A stretch of 64,000 bases of DNA from Oceanicola sp. Its GTDB lineage: Bacteria > Pseudomonadota > Alphaproteobacteria > Rhodobacterales > Rhodobacteraceae. This document shows positions 8,245 to 17,323 of the stretch, one piece after another. The notes beneath the pieces are model-generated. The model saw only the letters and a list, made by a program, of their open reading frames with translations. It did not search any database and had not been told where the DNA came from. The stretch is taken from the NCBI GenBank assembly GCA_017792405.1, contig CP051231.1, positions 3,108,062-3,172,061 on the forward strand, written 5' to 3'. How positions within the stretch are numbered: position 1 is the first letter of the stretch; every line of letters begins with the position of its first letter. The translations under genes and the position numbers were made by a program.

Positions 8245-9369
8245 ATGAAACCACAAAAGTATGACCGTCGCTCGTTTTTGAAGAAAAGCGCCTTGGCGGG
8301 CACGGCGGCCACGGGTGCCGTGCTGGCGGCCCCGGCCGTTCTGGCCCAGTCGCCGATCGTCGTGAAGATGCAGACATCCTGGCCCGCGTCCGACATCTGG
8401 GACGAGTTCGCCAAGGACTACGCCATGCGCGTGGACGAAATGTCTGGCGGGCGGCTCAAGGTCGATGTTCTGCCTGCGGGCGCCGTTGTTGCCGCGTTCC
8501 AGGTTCTGGACGCCGTGAACGACGGGCTGCTCGACGCCGCGCACTCGGTACCGGTCTACTGGTACGGCAAGAACAAGGCGGCCTCGCTCTTCGGCACTGG
8601 CCCGGTGTTCGGCGGCTCGGCCACAACGATGCTGAGCTGGTTCTACGAGGGCGGTGGCGCGGAGCTTTACCGCGAACTGACCCAGGATATCATGGGCCTC
8701 GATATCGTCGGCTACATGGGCTTTCCGATGTTCGCGCAGCCGTTTGGCTGGTTCAAGGGCGAGGTCAACACGGTGGCCGACCTTCAGGGCTTCAAGTATC
8801 GCACCGTCGGCCTGGCCGCGGACCTGATGCAGAAGCTCGGCATGTCGGTGGCACAGTTGCCCGGCGGCGAGATCGTTCCGGCGATGGAGCGCGGCGTGAT
8901 CGACGCCTTCGAGTTCAACAACCCGACCTCGGACCGCCGCTTTGGGGCGCAGGACGTGGCGACGAACTACTACCTGTCGTCCTATCACCAGGCCTCGGAG
9001 AGCTTTGAGTTCCTGTTCTCGCGGACCTTCCTCGAAGACCTCGACCCGGACCTTCAGGCGATCATGAAATACGCCGTGGAAGCCGCCTCGACCGCGAACA
9101 CCGCCAAGGCGATGCGCCAGTACTCGACCGACCTGGCCGAGTTGCAGGAGGCAGGCGTGACCGTGAAGCGGACATCGAAGGAAATCCTCGATGCCCAGCT
9201 GAAGGCATGGGACGAGCTGATCCCCGAGCTGGAGCAGGACGAGTTCATGAAGCGCTGCCTCGACAGCCAGCGTGAGTGGGTCGAGAAGGTGGCCTACTAC
9301 GAGCTGATGAACGCGCCCGACTACGCCCTCGCTTTCGAGCACTACTTCCCGGGCAAGCTGGCCCTCTGA
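8245..9369 (+). CDS. TRAP transporter substrate-binding protein, TakP-like, Tat-exported
   Basis: 374 residues. Periplasmic receptor of the second TRAP system. The N-terminus carries a twin-arginine signal (Arg8-Arg9 in DRRSFLKK) with cleavage after AVLAQ. WPASDIWDEFAKDY, FKYRTVG (Arg186) and PGGEIVPAMERGVIDAFEF match the TakP/2-keto-acid receptor subgroup, so a keto or hydroxy acid is the likely ligand. The ATG at 8245 follows AGGGAGGAG; an upstream in-frame ATG at 8221 has no such site. First gene of an operon with dctQ, dctM and an amidase. Confidence 0.92.
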   Translation: MKPQKYDRRSFLKKSALAGTAATGAVLAAPAVLAQSPIVVKMQTSWPASDIWDEFAKDYAMRVDEMSGGRLKVDVLPAGAVVAAFQVLDAVNDGLLDAAHSVPVYWYGKNKAASLFGTGPVFGGSATTMLSWFYEGGGAELYRELTQDIMGLDIVGYMGFPMFAQPFGWFKGEVNTVADLQGFKYRTVGLAADLMQKLGMSVAQLPGGEIVPAMERGVIDAFEFNNPTSDRRFGAQDVATNYYLSSYHQASESFEFLFSRTFLEDLDPDLQAIMKYAVEAASTANTAKAMRQYSTDLAELQEAGVTVKRTSKEILDAQLKAWDELIPELEQDEFMKRCLDSQREWVEKVAYYELMNAPDYALAFEHYFPGKLAL

Positions 9370-9390
9370 GCCAATTGGCCTGACAAAACT

Positions 9391-9417
9391 CCCCGGCGCG
9401 GCGGCTCCGCGCCGGGG
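9391..9417 (+). other. Strong hairpin between receptor and permease genes
   Basis: CCCCGGCGCGG and CCGCGCCGGGG form a perfect 11-bp stem over CGGCT. AAATTGACT follows, with no U-run, so this is better read as an mRNA-stabilising element after the receptor gene than as a full terminator. Confidence 0.65.
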
Positions 9418-9443
9418 AAATTGACTGTGGGGAGGGGACAACC

Positions 9444-10028
9444 TTGATCGGGTTCATTCGGTTTGCCGACAACCTGTCGGCTTGGTTCGGCAAGGCTTTT
9501 GCCTGGCTCATCATCCTGATGGCCGTGGGCACGGGCTACGAGGTATTCGTGCGATACGTATTGAACGCGCCGACGGCATGGGCGCTCGACGTGAGTTTCA
9601 TCATGTATGGCACCATGTTCATGATGGCGGGGGCCTACACGCTTTCACGCGGGGGGCATGTGCGGGGCGACTTTTTGTATCGGCTGTGGCAGCCGAAGAC
9701 CCAGGCCAAGCTCGACCTTGTGCTCTACTTCCTGTTCTTCTTTCCCGGCGTGTTGGCCCTGATCATCTCGGGCTGGAAATACGCCGCCCGCTCCTGGCAA
9801 TACGGCGAGGTCAGCATCAACAGCCCGGCAGGCGTGCCGATCTACCAGTTCAAAACGGTGATCGTGGCGGCCGGTATCCTGCTGTTTATCCAAGGCATCG
9901 CGCAGGTCTGCCGCTGCCTGCTGGCAATCCGCACCAATGAATGGCTTCAGGCCGAGGAAGATGTCTTCGAGACCGAAGACCTCCTGATGAAACAGGCCGC
10001 AGAGGCCGAAAAGGATGCCCATCCATGA
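9444..10028 (+). CDS. dctQ: TRAP transporter small permease subunit (DctQ family)
   Basis: 194 residues, four predicted membrane helices. VFVRYVLNAPTAWALDVS and the SRGGHVRGDFLY loop are typical of the TakQ/FcbT2-like branch, in line with the TakP-like receptor. Translation starts at TTG 9444 behind the strong site GGGGAGGGG. The C-terminal tail (about residues 168-194) is acidic. The stop overlaps the dctM start by ATGA. Confidence 0.9.
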   Translation: MIGFIRFADNLSAWFGKAFAWLIILMAVGTGYEVFVRYVLNAPTAWALDVSFIMYGTMFMMAGAYTLSRGGHVRGDFLYRLWQPKTQAKLDLVLYFLFFFPGVLALIISGWKYAARSWQYGEVSINSPAGVPIYQFKTVIVAAGILLFIQGIAQVCRCLLAIRTNEWLQAEEDVFETEDLLMKQAAEAEKDAHP

Positions 10029-11443
10029 CGGACCCGCAAATCGCCCTGATGATGCTGGGGCTGTTCATCGTCTTCGTGTTCCTCGGCTTTCCCATCGCCT
10101 TCACTCTGATGGCCATGGGCATCGGCTTTGGTTACTACGCCTACTTCGATGCCCGCCGGATGTGGCGCAGCTTCGACCGGTTGGACGAGACCGCCTCGAC
10201 CTGGGATTCGTGGTCGACATGGCTGGAGGGGTTCATTAACAACCGAATATTCGACCTCTTCGTGAACCAGACCTACACGGTCATGTCGAACGAGGTGCTG
10301 ACGGCTGTGCCGCTCTTTCTGTTCATGGGCTACATCGTGGAGCGGGCCAACATCGTCGACCGGCTGTTCTCGACCCTCAACATCGCCTCAAAGGACTTAC
10401 CCGGCTCGATGGGCGTGGCGGCGCTGATCACCTGTGCGCTTTTTGCCACTGCCACCGGGATCGTGGGCGCGGTGGTGACGCTGATGGGGCTGCTGGCGCT
10501 GCCGCAGATGCTGAAGGCGCGCTACAACCCCTCCTTCGCGAGCGGCATCATCTGCGCGGGCGGGACGCTGGGCATCCTGATCCCGCCGTCGATCATGCTG
10601 ATCGTCTATGCGGCGGCCTCGGGCGTTTCGATCGTGCGGCTCTACGCGGCGGCGCTGCTGCCGGGGCTGGTTCTGGTGGGGCTCTACCTCGTCTACGTCA
10701 TCGGCCGCTCGGTCCTGCAGCCCTCGGTCGCCCCGCGCCCGAGCAAGGACGAAGTGCCCGACATGCCGCTTGGCAAGCTCTGGATGATGATCGTCACGTC
10801 CTTTTTGCCGCTGGCCTTCCTCATCCTCGCGGTGCTCGGCTCGATCCTCTTTGGCCTCGCCACACCGACCGAGGCAGCCTCCATCGGCGCTCTGGGCGGC
10901 ATCCTTCTGGCCTTCCTCTACCGCGCGATGACGTGGCAGCGGTTGCGCGAGAGCGTCTATCTGACAGTGCGCACCACGGCGATGGTTTGCTGGCTCTTCG
11001 TTGGCTCCTACGTGTTCTCGGCGGTGTTCTCCTACCTCGGCGGCGAGCATGTGATCTCGGAGTTCGTGCAGTCGCTGAACCTCTCGCCGCTGATGTTCCT
11101 GATCCTAGCGCAGCTCATCATCTTCCTGCTCGGCTGGCCGCTGGAATGGTCGGAGATCATCATCATCTTCGTGCCGATCTTCCTGCCGCTGCTGGCGATC
11201 TTCGAGGTCGATCCGCTGTTCTTCGGCATCCTCGTGGCGCTGAACCTGCAGACCAGCTTCTTGACGCCACCAATGGCGATGTCGGCCTATTACCTCAAGG
11301 GCATCGCCCCGCCGGAGGTGCGGCTGACGCAGATCTTCTCTGGGGTGATGCCCTTCTTGTTCTGTGTCCTCGTGTCGATGGTGCTGATGTATGTCTTCCC
11401 GCAGGTCGTCTTTTATCTGCCGGAGTTGTTCTATGGCCGCTGA
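10025..11443 (+). CDS. dctM: TRAP transporter large permease subunit (DctM family, long form)
   Basis: 472 residues. Inner-membrane transport subunit. It is about 45 residues longer than the DctM of the neighbouring operon because of an extra hydrophilic stretch after the first helix (about residues 40-90, including RRMWRSFDRLDETAS), a known trait of the branch that pairs with TakP-like receptors. Family motifs include AVPLFLFMGYIVERA and GTLGILIPPSIMLIVYAA. The ATG at 10025 overlaps the dctQ stop; the longer upstream reading lacks support. Confidence 0.92.
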   Translation: MTDPQIALMMLGLFIVFVFLGFPIAFTLMAMGIGFGYYAYFDARRMWRSFDRLDETASTWDSWSTWLEGFINNRIFDLFVNQTYTVMSNEVLTAVPLFLFMGYIVERANIVDRLFSTLNIASKDLPGSMGVAALITCALFATATGIVGAVVTLMGLLALPQMLKARYNPSFASGIICAGGTLGILIPPSIMLIVYAAASGVSIVRLYAAALLPGLVLVGLYLVYVIGRSVLQPSVAPRPSKDEVPDMPLGKLWMMIVTSFLPLAFLILAVLGSILFGLATPTEAASIGALGGILLAFLYRAMTWQRLRESVYLTVRTTAMVCWLFVGSYVFSAVFSYLGGEHVISEFVQSLNLSPLMFLILAQLIIFLLGWPLEWSEIIIIFVPIFLPLLAIFEVDPLFFGILVALNLQTSFLTPPMAMSAYYLKGIAPPEVRLTQIFSGVMPFLFCVLVSMVLMYVFPQVVFYLPELFYGR

Positions 11444-12782
11444 CGGGGCGAGTGCGACCAACCTGATGGCCCTTGGCGCGGTGGCGCTGAGGGACCGGCT
11501 GGCCTCTGGGGCGCTCGATGCGATCACGCTGGTGGAAGCCTGCATCGCGCAGATCGAGGCGCGCGAGGCGGAGGTGGGGGCCTGGGCCTTTTTTGACGCG
11601 GGCTTCGCCCGGCATCAGGCCAAGGTGATGGACGAGATGCGCCGCTCGGGCCGCCCGATCGGGCCACTCCACGGGCTGCCGGTGGGGCTGAAGGACGTGA
11701 TCGACACCGCCCGGATGCCGACCGAGAACGGTTGCGCGCTCGATGCGGGCCGGGTGCCGCTGCAGGACGCCGCGATTGTCGAGAAGCTGAAGGCGGCGGG
11801 GGCGATCATCATGGGCAAGACGGTTTCGACCGAGTTGGCCTTCATGCACCCCGGCCGCACGCGCAACCCGCACAACCTTGCCCACACGCCCGGCGGCTCC
11901 TCTTCCGGCTCGGCGGCAGCGGTGGCGGACGGCATGGTGCCGCTGGCGGTGGGCACCCAGACCGGTGGCTCGGTGATCCGGCCTGCCTCGTTCTGCGGGA
12001 TCACCGGGTTCAAGCCGACGTTCGGGGCGATCTCGCGGCGGGGCGTGCTGATGCAGTCGCAGACGCTGGACACGCTCGGCGTGTTCGCCACCGACCCGAC
12101 TGGCGCGGCGATGCTGGCCGATGTGCTCTGCGGCTACGACCCGGCAGACACTGCCACTCGCCCCGCGCCGCACCCGGCGATGGAACGCACCGCCCTCTCG
12201 GCCCCGCCCATGCCCCCGGTTTTTGCCGTGGTGCGCCCGCCCGGCTGGGACGGGGCGCATGACGACCTCAAGGAGGCCTTTCTGGCGCTGGAAGAAGAGC
12301 TGGGCGAGCAGGCCTTTGCGGTGGAGTTGCCCCCGATCTTCGACGAGGCCGCGGCTCAGCGGGCGCGGATCAACTTTGCCGAGATGTCGCGCAACTACTA
12401 TCGCTATGAGCGCGACGGAGCCGAGACGTTGAGCGCTGTGACACTGGACGCAATCCGCGAGGGCGCCGCCACCCCGGCGCGCGACTACCTCGCGGCGCTC
12501 GACTGGCCGGGCATCCTGAACGCCGGGCTGGATGAGATTTTCACGCGCTGTGATGCGATCCTTTGCCCCGCAGCCCCCGGCCCCGCGCCCGAGGGCCTTG
12601 GCTCGACCGGGGACGCGATCTTCAACGGGCTGTGGACGCTCTGCGGCACGCCCGCCGTCACCCTGCCCCTGCTGACCGCCTCGAACGGGCTACCAATGGG
12701 CGTGCAACTGGTGGGGCGGCGCGGAGAGGACGGACGCCTGCTGCGCTCGGCGCGCTGGCTCTATGAACGAATGAGTGAGTGA
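11433..12782 (+). CDS. Amidase signature family hydrolase
   Basis: 449 residues. Hydrolyses a carboxamide to acid and ammonia. The catalytic triad is intact: Lys87 in GLKDVIDTA, cis-Ser156 in TPGGSSSGSA, and nucleophile Ser180 in GTQTGGSVIRPAS. The ATG at 11433 overlaps the end of dctM by 11 bases, with GGAG 7 bases upstream, so it is co-translated with the TRAP system and probably acts on what that system imports. It is too short and lacks partners to be GatA of the tRNA amidotransferase. The specific substrate is unknown. Confidence 0.88.
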   Translation: MAADGASATNLMALGAVALRDRLASGALDAITLVEACIAQIEAREAEVGAWAFFDAGFARHQAKVMDEMRRSGRPIGPLHGLPVGLKDVIDTARMPTENGCALDAGRVPLQDAAIVEKLKAAGAIIMGKTVSTELAFMHPGRTRNPHNLAHTPGGSSSGSAAAVADGMVPLAVGTQTGGSVIRPASFCGITGFKPTFGAISRRGVLMQSQTLDTLGVFATDPTGAAMLADVLCGYDPADTATRPAPHPAMERTALSAPPMPPVFAVVRPPGWDGAHDDLKEAFLALEEELGEQAFAVELPPIFDEAAAQRARINFAEMSRNYYRYERDGAETLSAVTLDAIREGAATPARDYLAALDWPGILNAGLDEIFTRCDAILCPAAPGPAPEGLGSTGDAIFNGLWTLCGTPAVTLPLLTASNGLPMGVQLVGRRGEDGRLLRSARWLYERMSE

Positions 12783-12797
12783 AAGGACCAACGGAAC

Positions 12798-12959
12798 ATG
12801 AATGCAATTCTCGCCTTCCTCGCCTTTGCGGTCTTCGCCGCCTTTGCCGGTATCCTGGCCTTTGAAGTGCCCAGCCCTGATCTGGTCGTGGTCATCCTGC
12901 TGACACTGGGGCTGGTCGCCTATGACTTCATCACCACGATCTTCAATCGGCGAGATTAG
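12798..12959 (+). CDS. Small two-helix membrane protein, function unknown
   Basis: 53 residues beginning MNAILAFLAFAVFAAFAGIL and ending FNRRD. Two hydrophobic helices (about 2-21 and 29-48) are joined by the short loop FEVPSPDL. AAAGGA precedes the ATG at 12798 at a rather long distance. It starts 15 bases after the amidase stop and ends convergent to the TAXI fused permease gene. The reading frame, hydrophobicity and operon position make it a real gene; it could be an accessory subunit of either TRAP system. I do not know a function. Confidence 0.7.
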   Translation: MNAILAFLAFAVFAAFAGILAFEVPSPDLVVVILLTLGLVAYDFITTIFNRRD

Positions 12960-13020
12960 GGAGACCGTTCATCGAGATGGCCTGGCGACGCGCTCTGGCG
13001 CGCCGCCGCTGCGACACCCT

Positions 13021-15198
13021 TCAGGCGGCCTGCCCCGCCGCGTGCTTCTGCCAGAAGAAGGCCAGCGCCGCGACACCGAGGCCGATGCCGTCGGTGAGCC
13101 AGCCGCCCGCGATCATGCTCAGGCCGCCGATGGCCAGCGCGACCCGCACGGCTGCGCCTGCCCGGCCGACGAACCAGCCCTGCACCGCGCAGGACAGCAG
13201 GTAGACGCCCACCACCGCGGTCGCGGCGATATGGGCGATCTCGAACCAGCTGCCCTGAAGCAGCATCGCCGGGGAGAAGAAGAACATGTAGGGCACCACG
13301 AAGGCCGCGAGGCCGATGCGGAAGCTCTCGACGCTGGTCTTAACCGGGTCTGAGCCCGCCAGCGCGGAGCCTGCATAGGAGGCGAGCGCCACGGGCGGGG
13401 TGATGGCGGACATGACCGCGAAGTAGAAGATGAAGAGATGGGCGATCAGCGGCTCGACCCCGAGGTTGACCACCCCGGGAGCGATCACGCTGGCCGCCAC
13501 GGCATAGGCGGCAGTAGTCGGCATGCCCATGCCCAGCACGATCGAGACGACCATGGCGAAGAACAGCGCGAGGATCTGGCTCTGGTCGGCCAGCGCCAGC
13601 AGCACGGTAGAGAACCGCGAGCCGATGCCGGTGAGGGCGATGACGCCCACGATGATGCCCGCCGTGGCGCAGACGGCGACCAGTTGCAGCACCATCCGCG
13701 CCCCGCTGTCTAGCGCGTGAAACAGCTGCTTCGGCCCCATCCTGTGTGGTGTGAGCCAAGAGACGACAGCAGCGGTTATCATTGCCAGAGTGCCGCAGCG
13801 GATCACGGAGTACCCGGCGAAGAGCGCGTAGATCAGCACCACGATGGGCGTGAGCAGGTAGATCTGGCGGATCAGCACACCGAGCTTGGGCAGCTGGTCG
13901 CGCGGCAGGCCTTTCATGTCGGCCTTCAGCGCGGCGAGATCGACCATGAAGTAGACCGAGATGAAGTAGAGCGCGGCGGGGATGATCGCGGCGGCGACGA
14001 TGTCCATGTAGGCGATGCCGGTGATCTCGGCCATGATGAAGGCCCCTGCCCCCATGATCGGCGGCATAATCTGCCCACCGGTGGAGGCGGCGGCCTCGAC
14101 CGACGCGGCGGTTTGCGGGCGGTAGCCGACCTTCTTCATCATCGGGATGGTCAGCGAGCCGGTGGCGACCACGTTGCCCGCCGATGTGCCGTTGATCATG
14201 CCCATGAGGCCGGAGGCGAAGATCGCCACCTTGGCCGGACCGCCGCGCCTGTGGCCTGCGGCGGCGAAGGCGAGGTTGACGAAATATTCGCCCACCCGCG
14301 TGGTCTGCAGGAAGGCCGCGAAGATCACGAAGAGGATGATATAGGTCGAGCTGATGGCGATGGGCGCGGAGAGGATACCGTTGTCGGTGAAGATGTAGGA
14401 GAAGAAGCGCTTTGCGTCATAGCCGCGGTGCTCGAAGATGCCCGGCAGCCATGGCCCGAGGAAGGCATAGGCCACGAAGATCGAGGCGATGATGACCAGC
14501 GCCATGCCTGCGAGGCGGCGGGTCAGCTCGATGATGAGCAACACGCCGGTCACTGCCGACCACATGTCGCCCGGCAGGGCCATGGGCATGCCGGCGCGCA
14601 GCTGAAGCTGGCGCGAGAAGAAGATGAGGTAGGCCGTTGCGGTGAGCGCGGCGAGGGCCAGCAGAACATCGGCGGGGGCGAAGCGGGTGCGGTCACCCTG
14701 CGGAAAGACCCAGCTGTGCAGGATGGCCGCTGCGGTGCCGAGGGTGAGCGGGATACCAAAGCTGGACATCGCCCATGCGGGGGGCAGCATCTCGCCCATG
14801 ACGGTGCCGTTGATCCAGACGGCTGTGACGCCGATCAGTCCGTAGAGGATGCCAGCCGCAGCGAGCGCCAGCAGGGCGAGGCCGAGCGGGTTGCGGCGCT
14901 GCGCCTCGGGCGGCGTCAGGGTCATGGCCGTGGAGCCGAACAGCAGGAAGCCGAGGATCAGGCCGCCGCCCACATGGCTGAGGCGGTAGGCCCATGTCTC
15001 CAACGGATAGACGTTCATCACCAGCAGGTGGAACACCGAGTAGGCAACACAGGCAGCCGCGATGGCCCAGTGCCGCGTGCCGGAGAAGTCGCGCTGGTTG
15101 CCCGCGAGCGGCTCCGCATCGACATTGGCCCGCGCGGTCTCCTGCTCGATCATCGAGAGGTCATCGGATGTGTGGTCGGTGTCGGAGGGGTGGCTCAT
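13021..15198 (-). CDS. TRAP transporter fused permease (4TM-12TM, TAXI type)
   Basis: 725 residues, a fusion of the small and large permease subunits found in TAXI-type TRAP systems. A cytoplasmic N-terminus (about 40 residues) is followed by several helices in place of DctQ, then the DctM-like part with ARRLAGMALVIIASIFVAYA, SAGNVVATGSLTIPMMKKVG and GMGMPTTAAYAVAASVIAPG. It is transcribed after its TAXI receptor gene, from which it is separated by 93 bp and a hairpin with a U-run. The ribosome site before the ATG at 15198 is weak. Substrate unknown, probably a dicarboxylate given the divergent tartrate genes. Confidence 0.92.
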   Translation of the reverse strand: MSHPSDTDHTSDDLSMIEQETARANVDAEPLAGNQRDFSGTRHWAIAAACVAYSVFHLLVMNVYPLETWAYRLSHVGGGLILGFLLFGSTAMTLTPPEAQRRNPLGLALLALAAAGILYGLIGVTAVWINGTVMGEMLPPAWAMSSFGIPLTLGTAAAILHSWVFPQGDRTRFAPADVLLALAALTATAYLIFFSRQLQLRAGMPMALPGDMWSAVTGVLLIIELTRRLAGMALVIIASIFVAYAFLGPWLPGIFEHRGYDAKRFFSYIFTDNGILSAPIAISSTYIILFVIFAAFLQTTRVGEYFVNLAFAAAGHRRGGPAKVAIFASGLMGMINGTSAGNVVATGSLTIPMMKKVGYRPQTAASVEAAASTGGQIMPPIMGAGAFIMAEITGIAYMDIVAAAIIPAALYFISVYFMVDLAALKADMKGLPRDQLPKLGVLIRQIYLLTPIVVLIYALFAGYSVIRCGTLAMITAAVVSWLTPHRMGPKQLFHALDSGARMVLQLVAVCATAGIIVGVIALTGIGSRFSTVLLALADQSQILALFFAMVVSIVLGMGMPTTAAYAVAASVIAPGVVNLGVEPLIAHLFIFYFAVMSAITPPVALASYAGSALAGSDPVKTSVESFRIGLAAFVVPYMFFFSPAMLLQGSWFEIAHIAATAVVGVYLLSCAVQGWFVGRAGAAVRVALAIGGLSMIAGGWLTDGIGLGVAALAFFWQKHAAGQAA

Positions 15199-15224
15199 TG
15201 CAGATTACCCGGTGTCGGCGGTTG

Positions 15225-15269
15225 ATAAAAAGAGGGCGCGGACGGAGGTAAACTCGGCCATCCGCGCCC
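15225..15269 (-). terminator. Hairpin with U-run between TAXI receptor and permease (attenuator)
   Basis: On the minus strand GGGCGCGGA (15269-15261) pairs with TCCGCGCCC (15242-15234) over 18 bases, followed by TCTTTTTATC. This meets the form of an intrinsic terminator but lies inside an operon, so partial termination probably sets receptor-to-permease ratio. Confidence 0.6.
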
Positions 15270-15291
15270 GGAAGCAGGCTGGGGAGCAGCC

Positions 15292-16272
15292 TTACTTCAG
15301 GTTATCCGGGATCGTGTGACCGTTCTCCTCGAACCATTTGACCGCGCCCGGATGGAAGGGGATCACCTGGTTCTTCAGCACGTTCTCGGCCAGCGTTTCC
15401 TTGGCGGCTGCGTGAACGCTGACCATGCGATCAGGGTTCTCCATGGCGAGCTTGGTGATCTCGTAGGCGAGGCTCTCCGGCATGTCCTGATGCGCGATGG
15501 CGAAGTTCCAGAGCGAGACAGTTTGCAGATCGTCCGGCTGATCCTCGTAGGTGTTTGCCGGGATGGTGAAATCGGCCATGGCGGGCACGATCTCTTTCAT
15601 CGTGGCGAGCGTCTCGTCATCCATCGAGATGAAGCGCACGTCATTCTCGACAGCGAGCTGGGCATAAGCACCGGTGGGCAGGCCTGCGGCATAGACGAAG
15701 GCGTCGATGAGCCCGTCCTTGAGCTGGCCCGCGGTATCGGAGCCGCCCGCGTTGGAGATGGTCACGCCATCGTAGCCCTCGGCGTTTTCGAAGAAACGGG
15801 TCCAGTAGGTGGCCGAGGTGCCGCCCGCCGGGCCGACGCCGACGCGCTTGCCGGCCATGTCTTGAAAGCTCTGGATATCGGAGCTGGCCAGAACGGCGGC
15901 CTGAAGCGGGGTCTGATACATGGGAAAGAGAGCGCGCACGTTTTCATGCGGCGTGCCGGGCATTAGCGGGCTCTCGCCGCGGCGGGCCTCGTCGGCCGGG
16001 CCGAGGGTGACGAAGCCGAGCTGGTGCTCGCCGGTCTCTACCAGCGTGACGTTCTGTACCGGGCCGCCGGTGATCTCGACGCCAGCGTTGAGCTCGAGGT
16101 CTTCGCTCAGCATTGCGCCGAAGCCGGAGCCATAGGTGAAGTAGGTGCCGCCTTGGCTGCCGGTGCCAATGGTCACGCTCGAGGGCCAGCCCTCGCGATC
16201 CTGCGCGGCGAGCGGAAGGGTGGTGGTGATGGCAGCCAGTGCCACCACCGCTGTGAGGGTGCGGTAGTTCAT
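15292..16272 (-). CDS. TAXI-family TRAP solute-binding protein
   Basis: 326 residues. Periplasmic receptor for the fused TRAP permease. The signal peptide ends near LPLAAQ (residue 24). The TAXI hallmark is the N-terminal SVTIGTGSQGGTYFTYGSGF, followed by the ASSDIQSFQDMAGKRVGVGP and SGTS-like loop (AGGTSATYW). GGAGGAGACCCC precedes the ATG at 16272. First gene of the TAXI operon, preceded by an AT-rich promoter region next to a LysR gene. Confidence 0.92.
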   Translation of the reverse strand: MNYRTLTAVVALAAITTTLPLAAQDREGWPSSVTIGTGSQGGTYFTYGSGFGAMLSEDLELNAGVEITGGPVQNVTLVETGEHQLGFVTLGPADEARRGESPLMPGTPHENVRALFPMYQTPLQAAVLASSDIQSFQDMAGKRVGVGPAGGTSATYWTRFFENAEGYDGVTISNAGGSDTAGQLKDGLIDAFVYAAGLPTGAYAQLAVENDVRFISMDDETLATMKEIVPAMADFTIPANTYEDQPDDLQTVSLWNFAIAHQDMPESLAYEITKLAMENPDRMVSVHAAAKETLAENVLKNQVIPFHPGAVKWFEENGHTIPDNLK

Positions 16273-16369
16273 GGGGTCTCCTCCGTGATGTCCTCCCGGG
16301 CCTCGTTTGGACGCGGGCCCGAATGGGAGGAGTGTGTGGAGAAGGGTCGCGCCGCGCTACGCGCCAAAG

Positions 16370-16380
16370 ATTATATTATA
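16370..16380 (-). promoter_or_regulatory. Tandem TATAAT elements upstream of the TAXI operon
   Basis: Two overlapping minus-strand TATAAT hexamers occur about 100 bp before the TAXI receptor start, just after the LysR stop. No convincing -35 box accompanies them, as expected for an activator-dependent LysR target. Confidence 0.35.
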
Positions 16381-16391
16381 TTGCGATACAA

Positions 16392-17306
16392 TCAGGCAGT
16401 GGCTTCGATGGCGTCGAGGTTGCGCTCCAGCACGTCCATGAAGGCCTCGCGCAACGGATCGCGCGTGCCCCGCGCCCAGGCCGCGGCGAGGATGAGCTTG
16501 GAGCGGGTCGTGCCGGAGGGCACCGAAAGCGCGACAAAGGTGACGCCCGGCACCTGCAGGCGCGCGGTCCAGCGGGGCACGATGGCAAGTCCGGTGCCCG
16601 CGGAGACGAGGTTGACGATAGTCTGCTTCTCTTCGGCGACCTGAGCGATGCGCGCGGTGAGCCCGGCCTCGACGAAGAGCTTGATCGTGAGGTCGTGGGA
16701 ATGCGGGCGCGAGCGCCGGTCGGGGACGATGAGCGGCTCGTCGGCAAGGTCGGAGATGTTGATTTCATCCTGCCCGGCCAGCCGATGGCCATCGGGCAGC
16801 GCCACAACGGCGGTTTCAAAGAACAGTGTGCGGAAATTGATGCGCGGGTCGCGCACATCGGGGGTGCGGCAGAAGGCGATATCGAGCGAGCCGCTCAGGA
16901 GACGGGGGAGCATGTGGATGGTTTTCTGCTCGACCAGTTGCACCTCCAGCCCCGGCTGGGCCTCGCGCACCAGCTTGAGCAATTGCGGCATCAGCCCCGC
17001 TGCCGCGCTGTCGATCGCGCCGACCTTCAGCACCGGCGCCTCCGACTTGCGCACGAAGCGGACCTTGGCCTCGAAGGCATCGGCCGAGGCGACCAGCGCG
17101 CGGGCATCCTCGATCAACGCCGCGCCAGCCTCGGTGATTGAGACGGCGCGGGTGGTGCGCAGGAACAGGCGGGTCTCGAGCCGGTCTTCCAGCAGGCGGA
17201 TCTGCCGCCCGAGCGAAGCGGGCAGCATATCGAGCGATTGCGCGGCCCGCCCGAAGTGCAGGGTTTCGGCAACGGCGAGGAAGCATCGGAGTTGCTTGAT
17301 GTCCAT
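16392..17306 (-). CDS. LysR-family transcriptional regulator
   Basis: 304 residues with the standard N-terminal helix-turn-helix (MDIKQLRCFLAVAETLHFGRAAQ and the ASLGRQIRLLEDRLETRLF recognition region, shown as separate parts) and a C-terminal effector domain. The ATG at 17306 follows AAAGGG. It lies between the TAXI operon (same strand, downstream) and the divergent tartrate dehydrogenase gene. Paired ATTGCCGATT repeats in the shared promoter are its probable binding site, so it is likely the activator of both units. Confidence 0.9.
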   Translation of the reverse strand: MDIKQLRCFLAVAETLHFGRAAQSLDMLPASLGRQIRLLEDRLETRLFLRTTRAVSITEAGAALIEDARALVASADAFEAKVRFVRKSEAPVLKVGAIDSAAAGLMPQLLKLVREAQPGLEVQLVEQKTIHMLPRLLSGSLDIAFCRTPDVRDPRINFRTLFFETAVVALPDGHRLAGQDEINISDLADEPLIVPDRRSRPHSHDLTIKLFVEAGLTARIAQVAEEKQTIVNLVSAGTGLAIVPRWTARLQVPGVTFVALSVPSGTTRSKLILAAAWARGTRDPLREAFMDVLERNLDAIEATA

Positions 17307-17323
17307 GAGGTGCCCTTTCGACT

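Noticed and set aside
7672..9441. 589-codon minus-strand frame over the second TRAP receptor
   Set aside because: Antisense to a well-supported Tat-exported receptor; no ribosome site or domain.
13717..15225. 502-codon plus-strand frame opposite the TAXI fused permease
   Set aside because: Its translation is His/Gly/Asp-rich, the shadow of a membrane protein; the minus strand carries the true gene.
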